Shown here piece after piece: positions 1 through 11,349 of a stretch of DNA of 64,000 nucleotides. The stretch's first letter is position 1, and each line of letters begins with the position of its first letter. The notes under the pieces were generated by a model, which ran no database searches, had not been told where the DNA came from, and was given only the letters and a program-made list of their open reading frames with translations. Origin of the DNA: Mesorhabditis belari (lineage: Eukaryota > Nematoda > Chromadorea > Rhabditida > Rhabditidae); contig CAUEEP010000903.1 of NCBI GenBank assembly GCA_958450365.1, positions 744,001 through 808,000 on the forward strand, written 5' to 3'. The position numbers and the translations under genes are program-made.

Positions 1-1129
1 CTCCGGGTGCCGTCCGCTTTGCTGCTATTTTCAGTCCGTTTGGCCACGTGGAGATTTTCGTCCGGCTATAACGACATCACGGAAATATTTGACTTCAAGA
101 GTTTTCTTTGTCATCCGTTTGTTAAAAAGGGTTTTTAGATATTCTCTTTCACGATAAAGTTTCAGCTAAAGGCATAGTGTCTCTTTTCTGTTGTCCCTCG
201 AGATATCTGTGCAGGAATCGTTGAGAGGAAGAATCCTCTCAAGATATTCTGAAGATCACATAGTTTCCACCTAGATTCAGCTAAGCGATGGGAAAGACAA
301 GACAAACACAAAAGGGCATGTATTCACCTACCTAAGCCATTCAATGTCAATCCTTCCATTTTAGTCGCGCCCGTAAAGTGTGGTAATCAAAAAAACTCGA
401 AGTTGATCATCATGGGCTTTTTTTCGTTTTTGTCAAGGTTGGGAGAGAATCTATCTAGATCAGACTCAAACCATTTAGCATCATTTTGAGGAATTCAGTT
501 CCGAGCCTCCGGATTCAAGTGGGTTGACACATCGAGAGATCAACTAGTGGAAATGTATCTGCGTTCTTAACCAACGTGCAACATTCAGATATCAAATCGA
601 ATCGCACAAACACGACGAGCACAGCGTCGATTCGGGATACTTCAAGAATGGCGACTTCTAAAGAAAGTGATTGATGATCATTGTTTGAAAGGATCTCTCT
701 TCATTACGATCATTTAATAAGTGCTCACAATAATAAAGTTCTCATTCAAACCCAAACGGGTTTCTCTCTTTTGTGATCTCCATCAAAACTTTGCTCTATT
801 TGGAATTTTTCCTAATCTTTAGGCACTTGAGCTAATCTGCAAAACGATAACAAATTGCTCGCCTCCCGATCGAACCAGGGAACGCCGAGCTTTCGATCTA
901 TGCCATTATTCTATTTAATTTGGACTAATAGGGATTCCTTTGATCTAAAAGAGATCTTTGTTAAACTCAAAGCGATTCTCTTTGCCTCAAACCGATTTTC
1001 AAAGGGATTTTGGATTTGGACTGGAACTGGAAAGTGTACATGTGAATTAAAAAAGAAATGTTGTTGCTGTTGTGTGAAGCACTTATCAGAACTCAGTTTT
1101 ATGGCGATGAAACATTTAGGTAGTTTAAG
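1..1129. repeat. gene-free left end made of dispersed repeats
   Basis: No convincing exon chain is visible here. Three stretches recur elsewhere in the window. About 490-550 matches 50055-50125. About 630-1010 matches the right end (63690-64000) and, in part, 31225-31345. About 1038-1105 matches the stretch just upstream of the CWC22 copy at 57560-57640. The region is therefore a mosaic of duplicated pieces. Short open frames here have no recognisable motif. Confidence 0.6.
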
Positions 1130-1321
1130 ATGGGTGACTCACCGGCCGCTTTAGGGACTCCATCTGGCTCCGGGGAAGGCTCTCCAGAGGACGAGTACAT
1201 TGGCAGGTTGGTTGATTAAAAGCTTTTGCTAGCCAAAGCCAAATCTCTTTAGTAACGAAAAGTCGCCAGAACCAGAGCTCAGAAAAAAGGCAGATGTATC
1301 TCGGAAAAATAGCAGAGAAAA
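1130..1321 (+). CDS. 5' end (two exons) of an unrecognised acidic Ser/Glu-rich protein
   Basis: A start codon at 1130 follows a stretch ending in AG, as expected for a nematode spliced leader acceptor. Exon 1 (1130-1206) joins in phase to exon 2 (1253-1321) across a 46 nt intron ending TTTAG; exon 2 ends at a GTATG donor. The 48 residues begin MGDSPAALGTPSGSGEG and are rich in Ser, Pro, Glu and Lys. No downstream exon could be followed, and lectin-type sequence begins about 500 nt further on. Its upstream flank resembles that of the CWC22 copy near 57.6 kb, so it may be a diverged or shuffled N-terminus from that duplication block. The function is unknown and it may be a relic. Confidence 0.35.
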
Positions 1322-1844
1322 GTATGTTTTTTGAATTATGCTGATCGTTGCTGTAGTAATGACGCTAGTAGGTTGGAAATTTAAAAAGTATTTGAAATTC
1401 CCTGGTATTTGTGATTCGTTATTTACTCAATTCAATTTATTGTAAAGCAGATGTGAGCCAACTGTTGCCATTGGGTGAATAAACAATTGTGATTGCTTTA
1501 GGCAAGATGTAAATGGACTAAAAGGCAAAGTCTCAATCATCCTATGCAAAACTCATCAATCATTCTCAGCAATGAGCTTCCCACTTCTCAAACTTCATCT
1601 AAATATTGGTAAACTATTGAGGAAATCCTTGCGTCCTCATTCTATTTCTTGCCTCAAATCTCGCTTGTTTTGTAGCAGTTTCCGTTTTAGTAAGAAATCC
1701 CTATTTTGCTTGACAACAAATTTCTTGTTTGATTTTGTCTTCTCTCATCAATTATGCCTCTTTGGTAGCTGTTTCCTTTAATTTTCACTTGTTCTTCGAG
1801 AAAATTCAGTCATTTTGTAGGCATCCAATCGTCTAGCAACCGAA

Positions 1845-3425
1845 ATGGACGATCGGAAGAAAATCGCCCAACTCGAAGCCGATTTGTGGGTTTTTCGCCA
1901 AATCTTTGCTTCTATCAAAAACAGTCTTTAATTTAATTGAAGATTTTAGGGACGAAATGAAAAAGGACAAAGACGTCGAGATGAGTCGATGGGCTGCAAA
2001 AATCGCGCAAATCGAGGCGAATTTGAAAATCGCGAAGCTGGAGGCTGATTTGGTTGAGGAAAGGGCGAGAAATCGAGAATTGGAAAGGAAAATTGCCGAG
2101 ACGAAAAGGAATAACGACGATCTCGAAGCACCATTGTACTAATTTTGTAACTTTCTTTTTTGACAAGCTCAACATAAAACATAGATAAAAAACTTTTTTA
2201 GAAGAGCTCAAAATACAGAAGTGAGTGACGGAAAAGCCAAGATTGGAGAGCTCGAAGAGAAAATCACCGAGTTGCAGAGCAAAAACTTTGGTCTCGAAAC
2301 CCAAATGTGAGTTAATTTGGTACAGTTTTTTCACTCCCAAAACACCCATTCCACTCAATCCAATCAATTCCTCTCTAGACAATTTGAACGGGAAAACAAA
2401 ACGGCCGAAATTGTGAAGTTGAGGGCAGATTTGTGAGTTTTTTTTGAGGAAAAGGATTGAGATTTTGTCTACAAAAATGTGGAGTAAGGTTTTTCGAAGA
2501 AGTTCAGAAATCGAACGATGTCTTTCTCGGATCTTTATCGGGATGGATGGTCGTATTTTGCAGAAAACGCTTCTTGGTACAAGGTTTGGTGGGTGTTGTG
2601 AATCAGGGTTATTTTCGTTCCAAGGTTATCGATCAAAATATGACATTTGATGAGGCCGTGGCGGATTGTGCGAGTCGAAAGGGGCATTTAGTCTCAATTC
2701 ACAGTCAGGAAGAGAACGATCTTGTTCGGAAACTCGGTAAGAAGGCGAAATGATTCAATTCTGGAAATTCATGGTTATCGTAGAAATTAATGCTTTTTAT
2801 ACCAAAAACAACCGATATTTATTGCAGCGAAAACTGTTGATTCGAATGGGTCGTTCTGGATCGGAATGAAGGTTGAATTTTTCTTATTGAAAGACATAAT
2901 TAAATAGAAAGTAATGATTTTTTCAGCCATTGTCGGAGGGCATTTTGTGAAAAAATGATCCCTTTGACTGATAATTCTTTGATAGAAATCTAATTTGAAT
3001 TGAAAAACTAGAATGGTTTTAAAATGAAAAAAAATTTGGTTGAACTATCAAAACTGAAAGATACATAAAAATTTCTTTATTCAGAAAAATCCGAACAAAG
3101 GAAATGCTTTTGAATGGACTGATGGGAGTTCGGTGGATTTCACGAATTCGGAATCGGGATACCCGAATTCGGACACCCAGGCTTTGGTGAGATTTTCAAC
3201 GTGAAATCATCAATATTTATTCCAATTTCCAATGCATAATTAATCGCAAAAATATTTGGATCAATTTGAGGAAATTTCTTTTTGTGAAATAACACAAAAT
3301 GTTTTATCAAACGATTTCCATCAGAAATGGACACATTTCAGCTTCATAGCTATGATGGGAAATGGGGGACCGCTCATCCTACCTCTCAGTTTTATTTTAT
3401 CTGCAAAAGGAGCTCTCAATTCTGA
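1845..3425 (+). CDS. C-type lectin, soluble coiled-coil form (copy A)
   Basis: Nine exons join in phase: 1845-1885, 1950-2135, 2202-2306, 2379-2432, 2508-2583, 2625-2736, 2828-2871, 3085-3186 and 3342-3425, giving 267 residues. Residues 1-130 are a charged heptad-like coiled coil (pieces such as LEADLVEERARNRELERK). The rest is a C-type lectin domain: GWSYFAENASWYK, the helix-2 Cys region [41 protein letters not shown] and the closing FICK. No signal peptide or membrane segment is visible. The exon at 2508 is read one frame away from the longest local open frame; this alternative restores the canonical GWSY...WYK lectin start. The 41 nt intron (2584-2624) ends CCAAG, a weak acceptor. The canonical WND calcium motif is absent (the position reads FTNSES), so classic sugar binding is doubtful. 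The model is intact, but expression is unproven. Confidence 0.75.
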
Positions 3426-3642
3426 TAAATACTTTGTGTTCTTTTCCGTAAACAAAAATCAATAAATCCATTTTATTCGTTTTTCTGAAAACACACAACT
3501 GCACATTATCTTTATTTCTGAATTGTTTGTTCAAAATCTCATACAAAAAGTTTTCCCGAAAACCCAGAATTCCACCTGGAGCTGCCAGTATTTTGCTCTC
3601 TTGTCGCTCCTGAATAGATTATTAGATAGACGTGTTGAACAT

Positions 3643-4459
3643 CAATGGACATCAGCATGAGGAGACTGACAATTCTTCGTGAAGGTCGCTCTTCGGCAAA
3701 AACCGTCGGCAAAAACCGCTTCTTGGTACAAGGTTTGTTGGATGTTGTGAACCAGGATGTTCTTCATCTCAAGGCGTTCGGTCAAGAAATGTCATTCGAT
3801 GAGGCCGAGGCATATTGTGCGAGTCGAAAGGGCCATTTAGTCACAATTCACAGTCAAGAAGAGCACGATTTTGTTCAGGAACTCGGTAAGAAGGCGAAAT
3901 GATTCAATTCTGGAAATTCATGGTTATCGTAGAAATTAATGCTTTTTATACCAAAAACAACCGATATTTATTTCAGCGAAAACTGTTGGTTCGAATTCTT
4001 TGTTCTGGATCGGACTGAAGGTTGAATTTTTCTTACTGCAAAAAATATCTTTGTGAAAACAGCTCTCAGTGAAACGTAAAAATTTCTTTATTCAGAGAAA
4101 TCCGGACGAAGGAAATGCTTTTGAATGGACGGATGGGAGTCCGGTGCAATTCACGAATTGGGCGGTTGCAGTTCCGTTTTTTGGTGCGAACGTTCGAACG
4201 GATCCGTACAGCCACGCTTATGTGAGATTTTCGACGTGGAATCATCAATATTTATTCCAATTTCCAATCCATTATTAATCCAAAAATATTTTGATCAATT
4301 TGAGGAAACTTCTTTGTGTAAAATAACGCAAAGTGTTTTATCAAAGGATTTCCATCAGAAAAGAACTCATTTCAGCTCAGCAGCCATGATGGGAAATGGT
4401 ACTCCAATTCTCCTTCCTATCAGGCTCGGTTCATCTACAAGAGAAGCTCTCAGTTCTGA
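3643..4459 (+). pseudogene. truncated C-type lectin (copy A2), lectin domain only
   Basis: A tandem partial copy 200 nt downstream of copy A. It starts inside the first lectin exon, where the GWSY block is replaced by a duplicated AAAACCGTCGGC-type stretch. It then continues with the remaining exons: the Cys region at about 3769-3880, the WIGLK exon at about 3977-4019, the EWTDGSPVQFTNWA exon at about 4096-4221, and a last exon ending at 4459. The last exon reads ...QARFIYK, so the Cys of the usual FICK is Tyr. There is no coiled coil and no plausible start. It is probably a pseudogene, though the surviving exons keep open frames. Confidence 0.6.
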
Positions 4460-5010
4460 TGAATGCTTTCTGTTCTGTTCTTTTCTGTGGACAAAGACCA
4501 ATAAATTCCATCTTATTCAATCTTCTGAAAACACACAACTGCACATTATCTTTTTCTTTATTTCTGAATTGTTTTTTCAAAATCTCATATAAAAGTTTTC
4601 CCAAAAACCCAGAATTCCGCCTGAAGCTGCAAGTATTTTGCTCTCTGGTCGTTCCTGAATAGACTATTAGATAAACGTGTTGAACGTCAATGGACATCAG
4701 AATGAGGAAACTGACAATTCTTCGTGAAAGTCGCTCTTCTCGTCGCTCAACTCGTCGATTTGTCTTTGATTTTTGTTCTCTCTTTTGTTCTCAATGTTGG
4801 TTCTGTAGGCGGAGATTTTGGTCTCTTTTCGGCTAATCTTAACGATTAAGCAATTACCGTAAATACTGTAATTGGACCCCATGGGGTACTATTTTTTCCC
4901 TCCCCCTCTAGGGTGGGGTACTATTAGAGGGTGGGGCACTATTAGAGGGTGGGTTACTATTTTACACCACTATTCAAGTTACCAAATCAGGATACATTCA
5001 AATAATTTGT

Positions 5011-6729
5011 TCAAAAGCAAACATTCTCTTTAGTTTTTATTGGTTTTAACCATAAAAAACCAAATTTAACAGCTAACAAAAACAACTGACAAGCAAAATC
5101 AATAGAAACATCCGAATCAATGAATTCATCATTTTCTTGATCATCAATTCCTCGATGTCCTTGAAATCCCGTCGATGCGAACGGCTCCAAGAGGTCCTCG
5201 ATTTCCGTCTCTGTTCGAGCATTTCTCATCGCCTGTAAGTACAATAGATTAAAGATAATTGAATCGATTAAATCGATAATGACAAAGATAATTAAATTAA
5301 TAAATCGAACCTGCAATCCTGAAGGAATCGGCCGATCCGGCTTGAAACAATTAATCAAATCATCCTCATCTCCATTTGAGGCAATGCCGATCCCACAAGC
5401 CTTGAATGATTTTCGAATCATGTCTTCGGTAATTCGCCCCCACGCTTCCAGGATCCAACCCAAGTAGATTTCCATTGATGGAGACTTGGGGTTCCCGCCA
5501 CCGGTGCGGTCTTTTCGTGATCGCGTCAAATCGGGAGCCGATATCAAGATCCAATCCTCGTATTGCTGGCGAATGTAGGCCTTGAATGGGGCATTCCATG
5601 AAACGTCGGCTGGCTGAAGATATTTTGTCGTGCCACCGGGAACATAAGCACAATCCATCTTCAACTTCTCTAGACATTCCTTTGTCGATTCACTTTTGTG
5701 GGCAGGGTGTTGATCCCAAACAAGGAGTGATCGTTCCTTTTTATTGAAGAATCCAAGTCTACCGAAAGAGCGTTGCAAGTATTTCGCCGTGATTCCATTA
5801 TCGAAGCACTTGTTTTTTTTCTCTTTCCAACAGAGCAATAGCTTCGGTTGAAACTTTGTCTCGATTTTTTTGTTCATCGTTTTTCGAGGTACCACGACAA
5901 AAGGGCGCAACTTTTTCCCATCGGAATGAGCAGTGAGCATCACGGATATATTCATCTTGTCGTAGCCGCGGGTGAGAACACCAACTTCTTTGGCTCCAAC
6001 CGCTTCGATGCACTTGCTCGTCGAAGCATCCAGCCAAACCGCCGTCTCATCGCATGCAACAATGTGCTTGTAATCGCCTTCTTTGATTGTCTTGTTCAGC
6101 CTCAGAATGTGCTCGACGATGGTCTTCTCAAATTCGCTTGGCAGCTTTTGACAAGTTGTTGTTGGTGCCCTCAAAGAAAGTTGGTGGCGCCTCAAGAACG
6201 ACTCCATCCAGCCATGGCTTCTTTTGAAAGAAATTTCAGCTTTTTCGAATCGATTGGCCGCTTCATTTCAGATAATCCGGCGTGTCACTCGTTTCTTCTC
6301 GGCTCGACGATCCCGTATCCATTCAGCCAAACCGATATCGATCTCCTCCGAGTTCAAGTGGCGTCCGGCTCCATTGAGTCTCTTGCGTTTTCTGTGGACT
6401 TTCTCAAGCTCGATTTCTTGTTTGATGTAGGAACGCACACATTTTCGATCAATCTTATAGAATGCAGCGGCTGCTTTGATCGAAACATCATTGCCCATCT
6501 TTGCAACAGCCAATTTCGTTTTCACATCAATGGCCTTTTTCTTTTTCTTTGTAGGTAGCTCATCCGATTCAATTGAAGATCCTTCAACTTCAGCGTTGTT
6601 GAAGCTCCCATTGGCATCTTGCTCGGCTCGTTCATCACGCGGTTCTTTGAAGAATTCGCTGTGTTCTTCGTATTCGCAACGAGCCCGATATTCCTCAAAT
6701 CATTCGAGCGATTTTCCATCGAGATCCAT
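5011..6729 (-). pseudogene. pogo-type transposase with two in-frame TGA codons
   Basis: The frame begins at ATG 6729 (MDLDGKSLE) and stays open to 5011 except for TGA at 6702-6700 and TGA just after ...KKRVTRRII near 6267. Readable parts are a Lys-rich N-terminus, a helix-turn-helix (AAAAFYKIDRKCVRSYIKQ) and a second DNA-binding half with SHGWMESFLRRH, typical of the CENP-B family. The DDE_1 catalytic core shows DETAVWLD, LLVWDQHPAHKS and QPADVSWNAPFK; the last two Asp are 35 residues apart. A 78 nt intron (5310-5233, GTTCGA...TTACAG) lies before the C-terminal acidic tail. Both stops could arise from CGA by a single C-to-T change. Otherwise the gene is whole, so inactivation looks recent. 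Confidence 0.8.
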
Positions 6730-6770
6730 ATCTGAGAAAATAAAATTAATAAAGTAAAAAGGGGGGGGGG

Positions 6771-6955
6771 GGCTACTCTGCGCCAACTTCTTTGCGCAAC
6801 TCGCCATAGCTTTCTTCTAAGTGGGCCAATCTTTATGATTTTGGTGTTACTTTGTTTCACTTGTTGAGATCTACAATCATAAAGATTGGCCCACTGAGAA
6901 GAAAGTTATGGCGAGTTGCGCAAAAAATTTGGCGCAAAATAGCCACCCCAAATTT
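6771..6955. repeat. 185 bp hairpin repeat inside the pogo element
   Basis: Two arms of about 70 bp are inverted copies with few differences (6771-6841 and 6885-6955). They share GCGCAACTCGCCATA and TGGGCCAATCTTTATGATT. The hairpin lies immediately upstream of the transposase start. It is either a MITE that inserted into the element or part of its regulatory leader. No clear target duplication was identified. Confidence 0.6.
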
Positions 6956-7529
6956 AAAAACAACAAATTTATGGGATAAAATTAAAAATACAAACGATTT
7001 CTGAAAATACATGAAAATTTTCCGCTTTAAAAACGTTGTTTGTAATTACGCGTTAGGTGGGGTACTATTTTTTCCCTCCCCCTCTAGGGTGGGGTACTAT
7101 TAGAGAGGTGGGGTCCAATTACAGTATTTACGGTAGATTCTTAGCCATTGAGTTCAAATCAAGTCAAGTCTAAACTTTTCCCACTCACCAAAATCGTGTT
7201 CCACCTTGAGATTTGCATGCATTCTCTCTTCGGATTGTTCATGGATTCCTTCCTCAAAGTTTTCCATGGCTGAGATCGTGTTCAGAATGTCTAAATAGTT
7301 ATTTGAGATTTCAATATTACATTTTTTGAAGATCCAGCTAAACTTTTAATTTTAGATAATTTTAGCCAAGTTTAAGCCTTGAGATTCATTTCATTTCATT
7401 TCCAGATTCAACCCACCGGCTCAAAGTCGGTCTCCGTCGCTAAACCTATATGTCGGTGTTGTGGGGAGGTTTGGAAGAAAATATTCGTCTCATTTTTGAT
7501 TGGAGATCGTGGGGATTTTAATTACATTT

Positions 7530-9691
7530 CACAAAGTGAGGCTTATTTCCATTAAACTTGTTGCGTACTTACGTTATTTGAATCTCCAGTGGTTTATCTT
7601 GTGTTTAACGTTGACATTTTGCTTAAGCGGTGATTTCGAGGTAATAACGGAAATTTTCTATATGATTTTGAATGATTTTGAAATGAAAACATGTAGATTT
7701 TTATGAAAGACGCTTCGTCCACACATGTTTAGCTTTAAATGATGATAACAAATTGATATTTTTGACCAATTTCCGCATTTCCAGGATGCAATTGGGAAAT
7801 TATTCTTTATTTTGATAAAACTTACCACAATTGCAAATGATTTTTAAATATCTATCGTTAAAAGTCAACCAAAGGCTTGATCAACCAAATTTGACCAAAA
7901 CCAAAAGTCAACCAAATTTGATTAGGGTAGCTTTCAGTCGATGATACATTTTAGAAAACAAATTACTCAAGAGATCCGAGGTGCTAGCAAAAGCGCCAAA
8001 AATTATTTGCTCCATGTATCATTTGCGCCAAATTTGCCCTTTTCAACACACTTTCCTACCAACTTTTATTGATCATTTATACTTCTTTTTCAGTTTTTCT
8101 TCCTTGACGATACCTGCTATTTTGCCACCTTCGCCAGTTCTGAAAATGGCATAAGATTGGTATAGAGAATAAAAAGCCTAATCGGGGACACAAAAATGAC
8201 TATTTTTTGGGGACTGTATAGGTATTGAAACGTGTTTTCTAATTGAAAACGATGAGAGCTAATCATGAATTTATTTTTCCATTTGAGCGAGCACTCCTCT
8301 AATTATTTTCGTTTTAGCGCTTTTTTATTTCTTTCCATCTAAAGTCCCCACGTCCCGAAATTTCAGGGTGATGGTTTATCGAATGAGCAGAGTATAAAGA
8401 CATATACCCAAATCACATAATATAACAAACACAAACAACAACAATCAAAATCAAATCAAAAATTCCAAACAAACAATTGCCTCGCGTGGGCTAAATCAGA
8501 TTTGGAAGACGTGTCGTGATGGAATATGTGAGTGATTCATTGGGAGCGCAAGGAGGGAGAATCTCGTCTCTTTTCCTTTTCTCTGGCTTTCCTTTTTCCC
8601 CACCAGTCCCGACTAATGAAATGGAATTTTTTGAAGCAAAGAACAAAATGCCCCATATTTTTCCCAGTCGGGCTTGATCCGGGTTTTCTCTGCAGCCTCT
8701 CGAATTTCTCAAATATTTTGCTGGTAAAAGAGAAAAGAGAGGCTATGGTCCCTTATCCATTGCCCCTCTTATACTCCCTCATAGCCTCTTCCCCTCTGCC
8801 CCTTTCCCCCTTACTTTTTGCCCCTTTCGGGGACAAAAATCGATCGGCGAATCTCGTCTCTTTTCCACCAGTCGCGACTCTATGGGTGGTCTTCTTCATC
8901 CCTGATAATGAGGGTTTTTTTTGAGGAACGTGGGGACTTTAGATGGAAAGAAATAAAAAACCGCTTCTGCATAAAATGAAAATAATTAGAGGAGTGCTCG
9001 CTGAAATGGAAAAATAAACTCATGATCGTTATACTGGCGCTGAGGTGCTAGCAAAAGCGGCAAAAAATTTTTGCCAAAATCCTTTGTGCCAATTTCTTTT
9101 GCGTCGGGCATCATTTGCGCCAAATTTGCGCTGATGAAAATGACTATGACAAATACTTTTCCCCAACTTCTAACTAACTTTTTTACACTTTTTTGCTCCA
9201 CAATTTTAGTTCTCTTTGTTTTCAATTAGAAAACCAATACAGTCCCCAAAAAATAGTCATTTTTGTGTCCCCGATTAGGCTTTTTATTCTCTATACCAAT
9301 CTTATGCCATTTTCAGAACTGGCGAAGGTGGCAAAATAGCAGGCATCGTCAAGGAAGAAAAACTGAAAAAGAAGTATAAATGATCAATAAAAGTTGGTAG
9401 GAAAGTGTGTTGAAAAGGACAAATTTGGCGCAAATGATACGTGGAGCAAATAATTTTTGGCGCTTTTGCTAGCACCTCGGAGCCCTTGAGTAATTGGTTT
9501 TCTAAAATGTATCAGCATAAAAATCTACATGTTTTCATTTCAAAATCATTCAAAATCATATAGAAAATTTCCGTTATTACCTCGAAATCACCGCTTAAGC
9601 AAAATGTCAACGTTAAACACAAGATAAACCACTGGAGATTCAAATAACGTAAGTACGCAACAAATTTAAAGAACATAAGCCTCATTTTGTG
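7530..9691. mobile_element. 2.2 kb foldback element with very long inverted repeats
   Basis: The left half (7530 to about 8355) matches the right half (about 8928-9691) as an inverted copy. Matching blocks are 7530-7703 with 9520-9691, 7964-8220 with 9240-9490, and 8264-8354 with 8929-9024. The outermost bases read CACAAAGTGAGGC on the left, with the inverted partner ending at 9691. The central 570 bp (8355-8928) holds pyrimidine-rich repeats and no recognisable protein. No clear transposase and no confident target duplication were seen, so this is a non-autonomous foldback element or a palindromic duplication. Confidence 0.7.
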
Positions 9692-9692
9692 A

Positions 9693-9794
9693 TACCGTAT
9701 TTACTCTATTAGTGGGGTCCCCCACTATTTTTTCAATCCCCTTCCAGACGACCCCACTATTAGAGAGGACCCCACTAATAGAGTAAATACGGTA
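9693..9794. mobile_element. 102 bp MITE related to the pogo ends
   Basis: An almost complete hairpin. It begins TACCGTATTTACTCTATTAG and ends with the inverse, ...GAGTAAATACGGTA, with TA at each border. The tip carries GGGGTCC/GGACCCC. The CCGTA(A/T)TTAC start and GGACCCC box resemble the pogo ends at 4855 and 7135, so it may be mobilised by a pogo-type transposase. It abuts the foldback element and lies just 3' of the zinc-finger gene. Confidence 0.75.
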
Positions 9795-9817
9795 TGTAAT
9801 CCAAATCCAGTAACAAA

Positions 9818-11349
9818 TCAATCCAATTGCACGCAAGGAACGTTCTCATTCATCCCTTTAGTTCTTAATTGAGCTTTCAGCATCAAGATCTGAAAATGAA
9901 TGAATTAGGGATGTAGCATTCAAAAAAATATAATCGCTGTATGCTTGACGTAGGCTACATTTGGTCTACATTTTTTTTCTGCCAACAAACCCACCTCATC
10001 CTGTAGGGCTTTAAACTGTGCATCAGACTAAAATTGAATTGTGGGCTTTGTTAAATCGTAATATCTTTAATATCGTTAATATCTTTGTTTCAAACATTCA
10101 CTCACCGCAATCTTTTCATCCCTCAGCTGGCCCGTTTCCATATATTTCCTAGCCAGCGTTCGATCCATATCGGCCATTTTTCGATTCAACGTTTGGAGTT
10201 CTTCTCGTAAGAGCCGATTTTTATCATTGAGCTTCTAAAGTTTACAAAAGACTCATTTGAATTTTTCATTGCTAGATTTACCTGATTGATGAGAAAGAGC
10301 TGTGAGTTTTGCTCTTCTGATGTTGAGGTGCTTGGTGCGTTTGATAGTGACACTAAAATCGATGGATTTAGTTTGATTTTGCGTGGTGTAGCAGGAGTTG
10401 TGCATTTAGAAAGAAGATAGCGGAACTTTTGGCGTACCCTGTAGATCTTCAATAATAAATAAACCAAAATAATCGTTTGAATAGCAAAAATAATTGCCTT
10501 TGAATTAGTGTTTACCTGTTTTCCGATTCCAATCCTCATCCTTTATGCCATCTTGACGCAATAGTGAGAGCTGGGGCTAAAATGGCTGACTACATCTATA
10601 ACCCGAGCCTTCAAAAGTAGCTAAACCGATCAAGCTTCACTTACCATTGAAATCTCCATAGCTTCAACCGGGATCGCAGTACTTTCACTTGTCTCCATAT
10701 CACTCATTCCATTAGATCCGTTTCTCGGATCAATAAATTGTTTGCGATATTTCTCAAGCGAGCCTTCTCTTTGTTCTTTTCGCTTTTTCTTTGATTTGGT
10801 GTTTTTTGGTGTCTTTGGTGTCGATATCTGAAGTTTTTCCATCAAGCTCGCTTTAAACAAATCCACCTTAAAAATTTTTGTTTTCAGATAGTCATGGATT
10901 TTCGCTGAATGTTGTGGATAGCATTCTTCAATCAGCTTACTCCACTCCTCAATCATTTTTGAGTCTCTAAAATGAATGATGATTAAAATGACTGAAAAAG
11001 CAAACATGTCATCGATCGTTTCTCCTCGACACTTTATGTGATGCCTTTTGAGTTCGGCGAGTGTATGATTCGTGGTGTCACATTCTAAAAGACAATGAGT
11101 GAATTTAAGGAATATGCAAATTCTAGAAGCAAACTAACTAGAGCATCGAAATCGACGAGTTGACACATGAGTGATGCTGTGTCTAAAGAAACGTGCTGAC
11201 CCCGTTTCTTTCAGGCAATAGCCACAATGCTGAAATTTTCTAACTTGATTGACTCAATGATATCTTATTTTCAAAAAAGACTGAAACTAACAAGACATGG
11301 GACCAAAACAGTTTTCGCTCGAGTTGATGACGGATCTTGAGCTTCAAGG
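9818..11349 (-). CDS. two-zinc-finger, coiled-coil nuclear protein (5' end not found)
   Basis: Nine exons agree in phase: 11292-11349, 11139-11229, 11006-11084, 10645-10966, 10516-10570, 10282-10352, 10106-10234, 9995-10027 and 9818-9889 (stop TGA). The N-terminal part reads HCGYCLKETGSARFFRHSITH followed by FRCSKCDTTNHTLAELKRHH..C: one C2H2 finger (C-x2-C-x12-H-x3-H type) and one C2HC finger. A Lys-rich segment (KSKKKRKEQR) could be a nuclear signal. The C-terminal 90 residues are a coiled coil (LNDKNRLLREELQTLNRK). The first exon starts with one base of a split codon, so at least one upstream exon is missing from the model. The family is not recognised; a DNA- or RNA-binding role is inferred only from the fingers. 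Confidence 0.65.

Larger units (their letters stand above)
4855..7135 (-). mobile_element. pogo/Tigger-type DNA transposon
   Basis: The ends are inverted repeats starting CCGTAAATACTGTAATTGGA, flanked by a TA target duplication (4855-4856 and 7134-7135). Inside each end sit repeated GGGGTACTATT boxes next to a C-rich stretch (4880-4970; 7056-7110). The only gene is a minus-strand DD35D transposase with a CENP-B-like DNA-binding N-terminus. A 185 bp hairpin repeat lies between the right end and the gene. TA duplication, the DDD triad and subterminal repeats all fit the pogo branch of the Tc1/mariner superfamily. Two stop codons in the transposase suggest that it cannot now move by itself. Confidence 0.85.

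Noticed and set aside
1933..2382. 149-residue minus-strand frame over the copy A stalk exons
   Set aside because: It is the mirror of coiled-coil coding sequence and recurs opposite every stalk exon (e.g. 19840-20055, 38101-38346). Splice sites and motifs exist only on the lectin strand.
2457..2753. Long frame GWMVVF...LVQGLV as the lectin protein
   Set aside because: It lacks the GWSY...WYK lectin start and an acceptor in phase; the +1 frame with a TTCAG acceptor and a 41 nt intron restores it in all copies.
5848..6558. 236-residue plus-strand frame inside the pogo element
   Set aside because: Antisense to the transposase, whose catalytic motifs and intron are clear on the minus strand.
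8532..8924. 130-residue frame in the centre of the foldback element
   Set aside because: Low-complexity Pro/Leu/Phe translation of pyrimidine repeats, overlapped by antisense frames, no motif.
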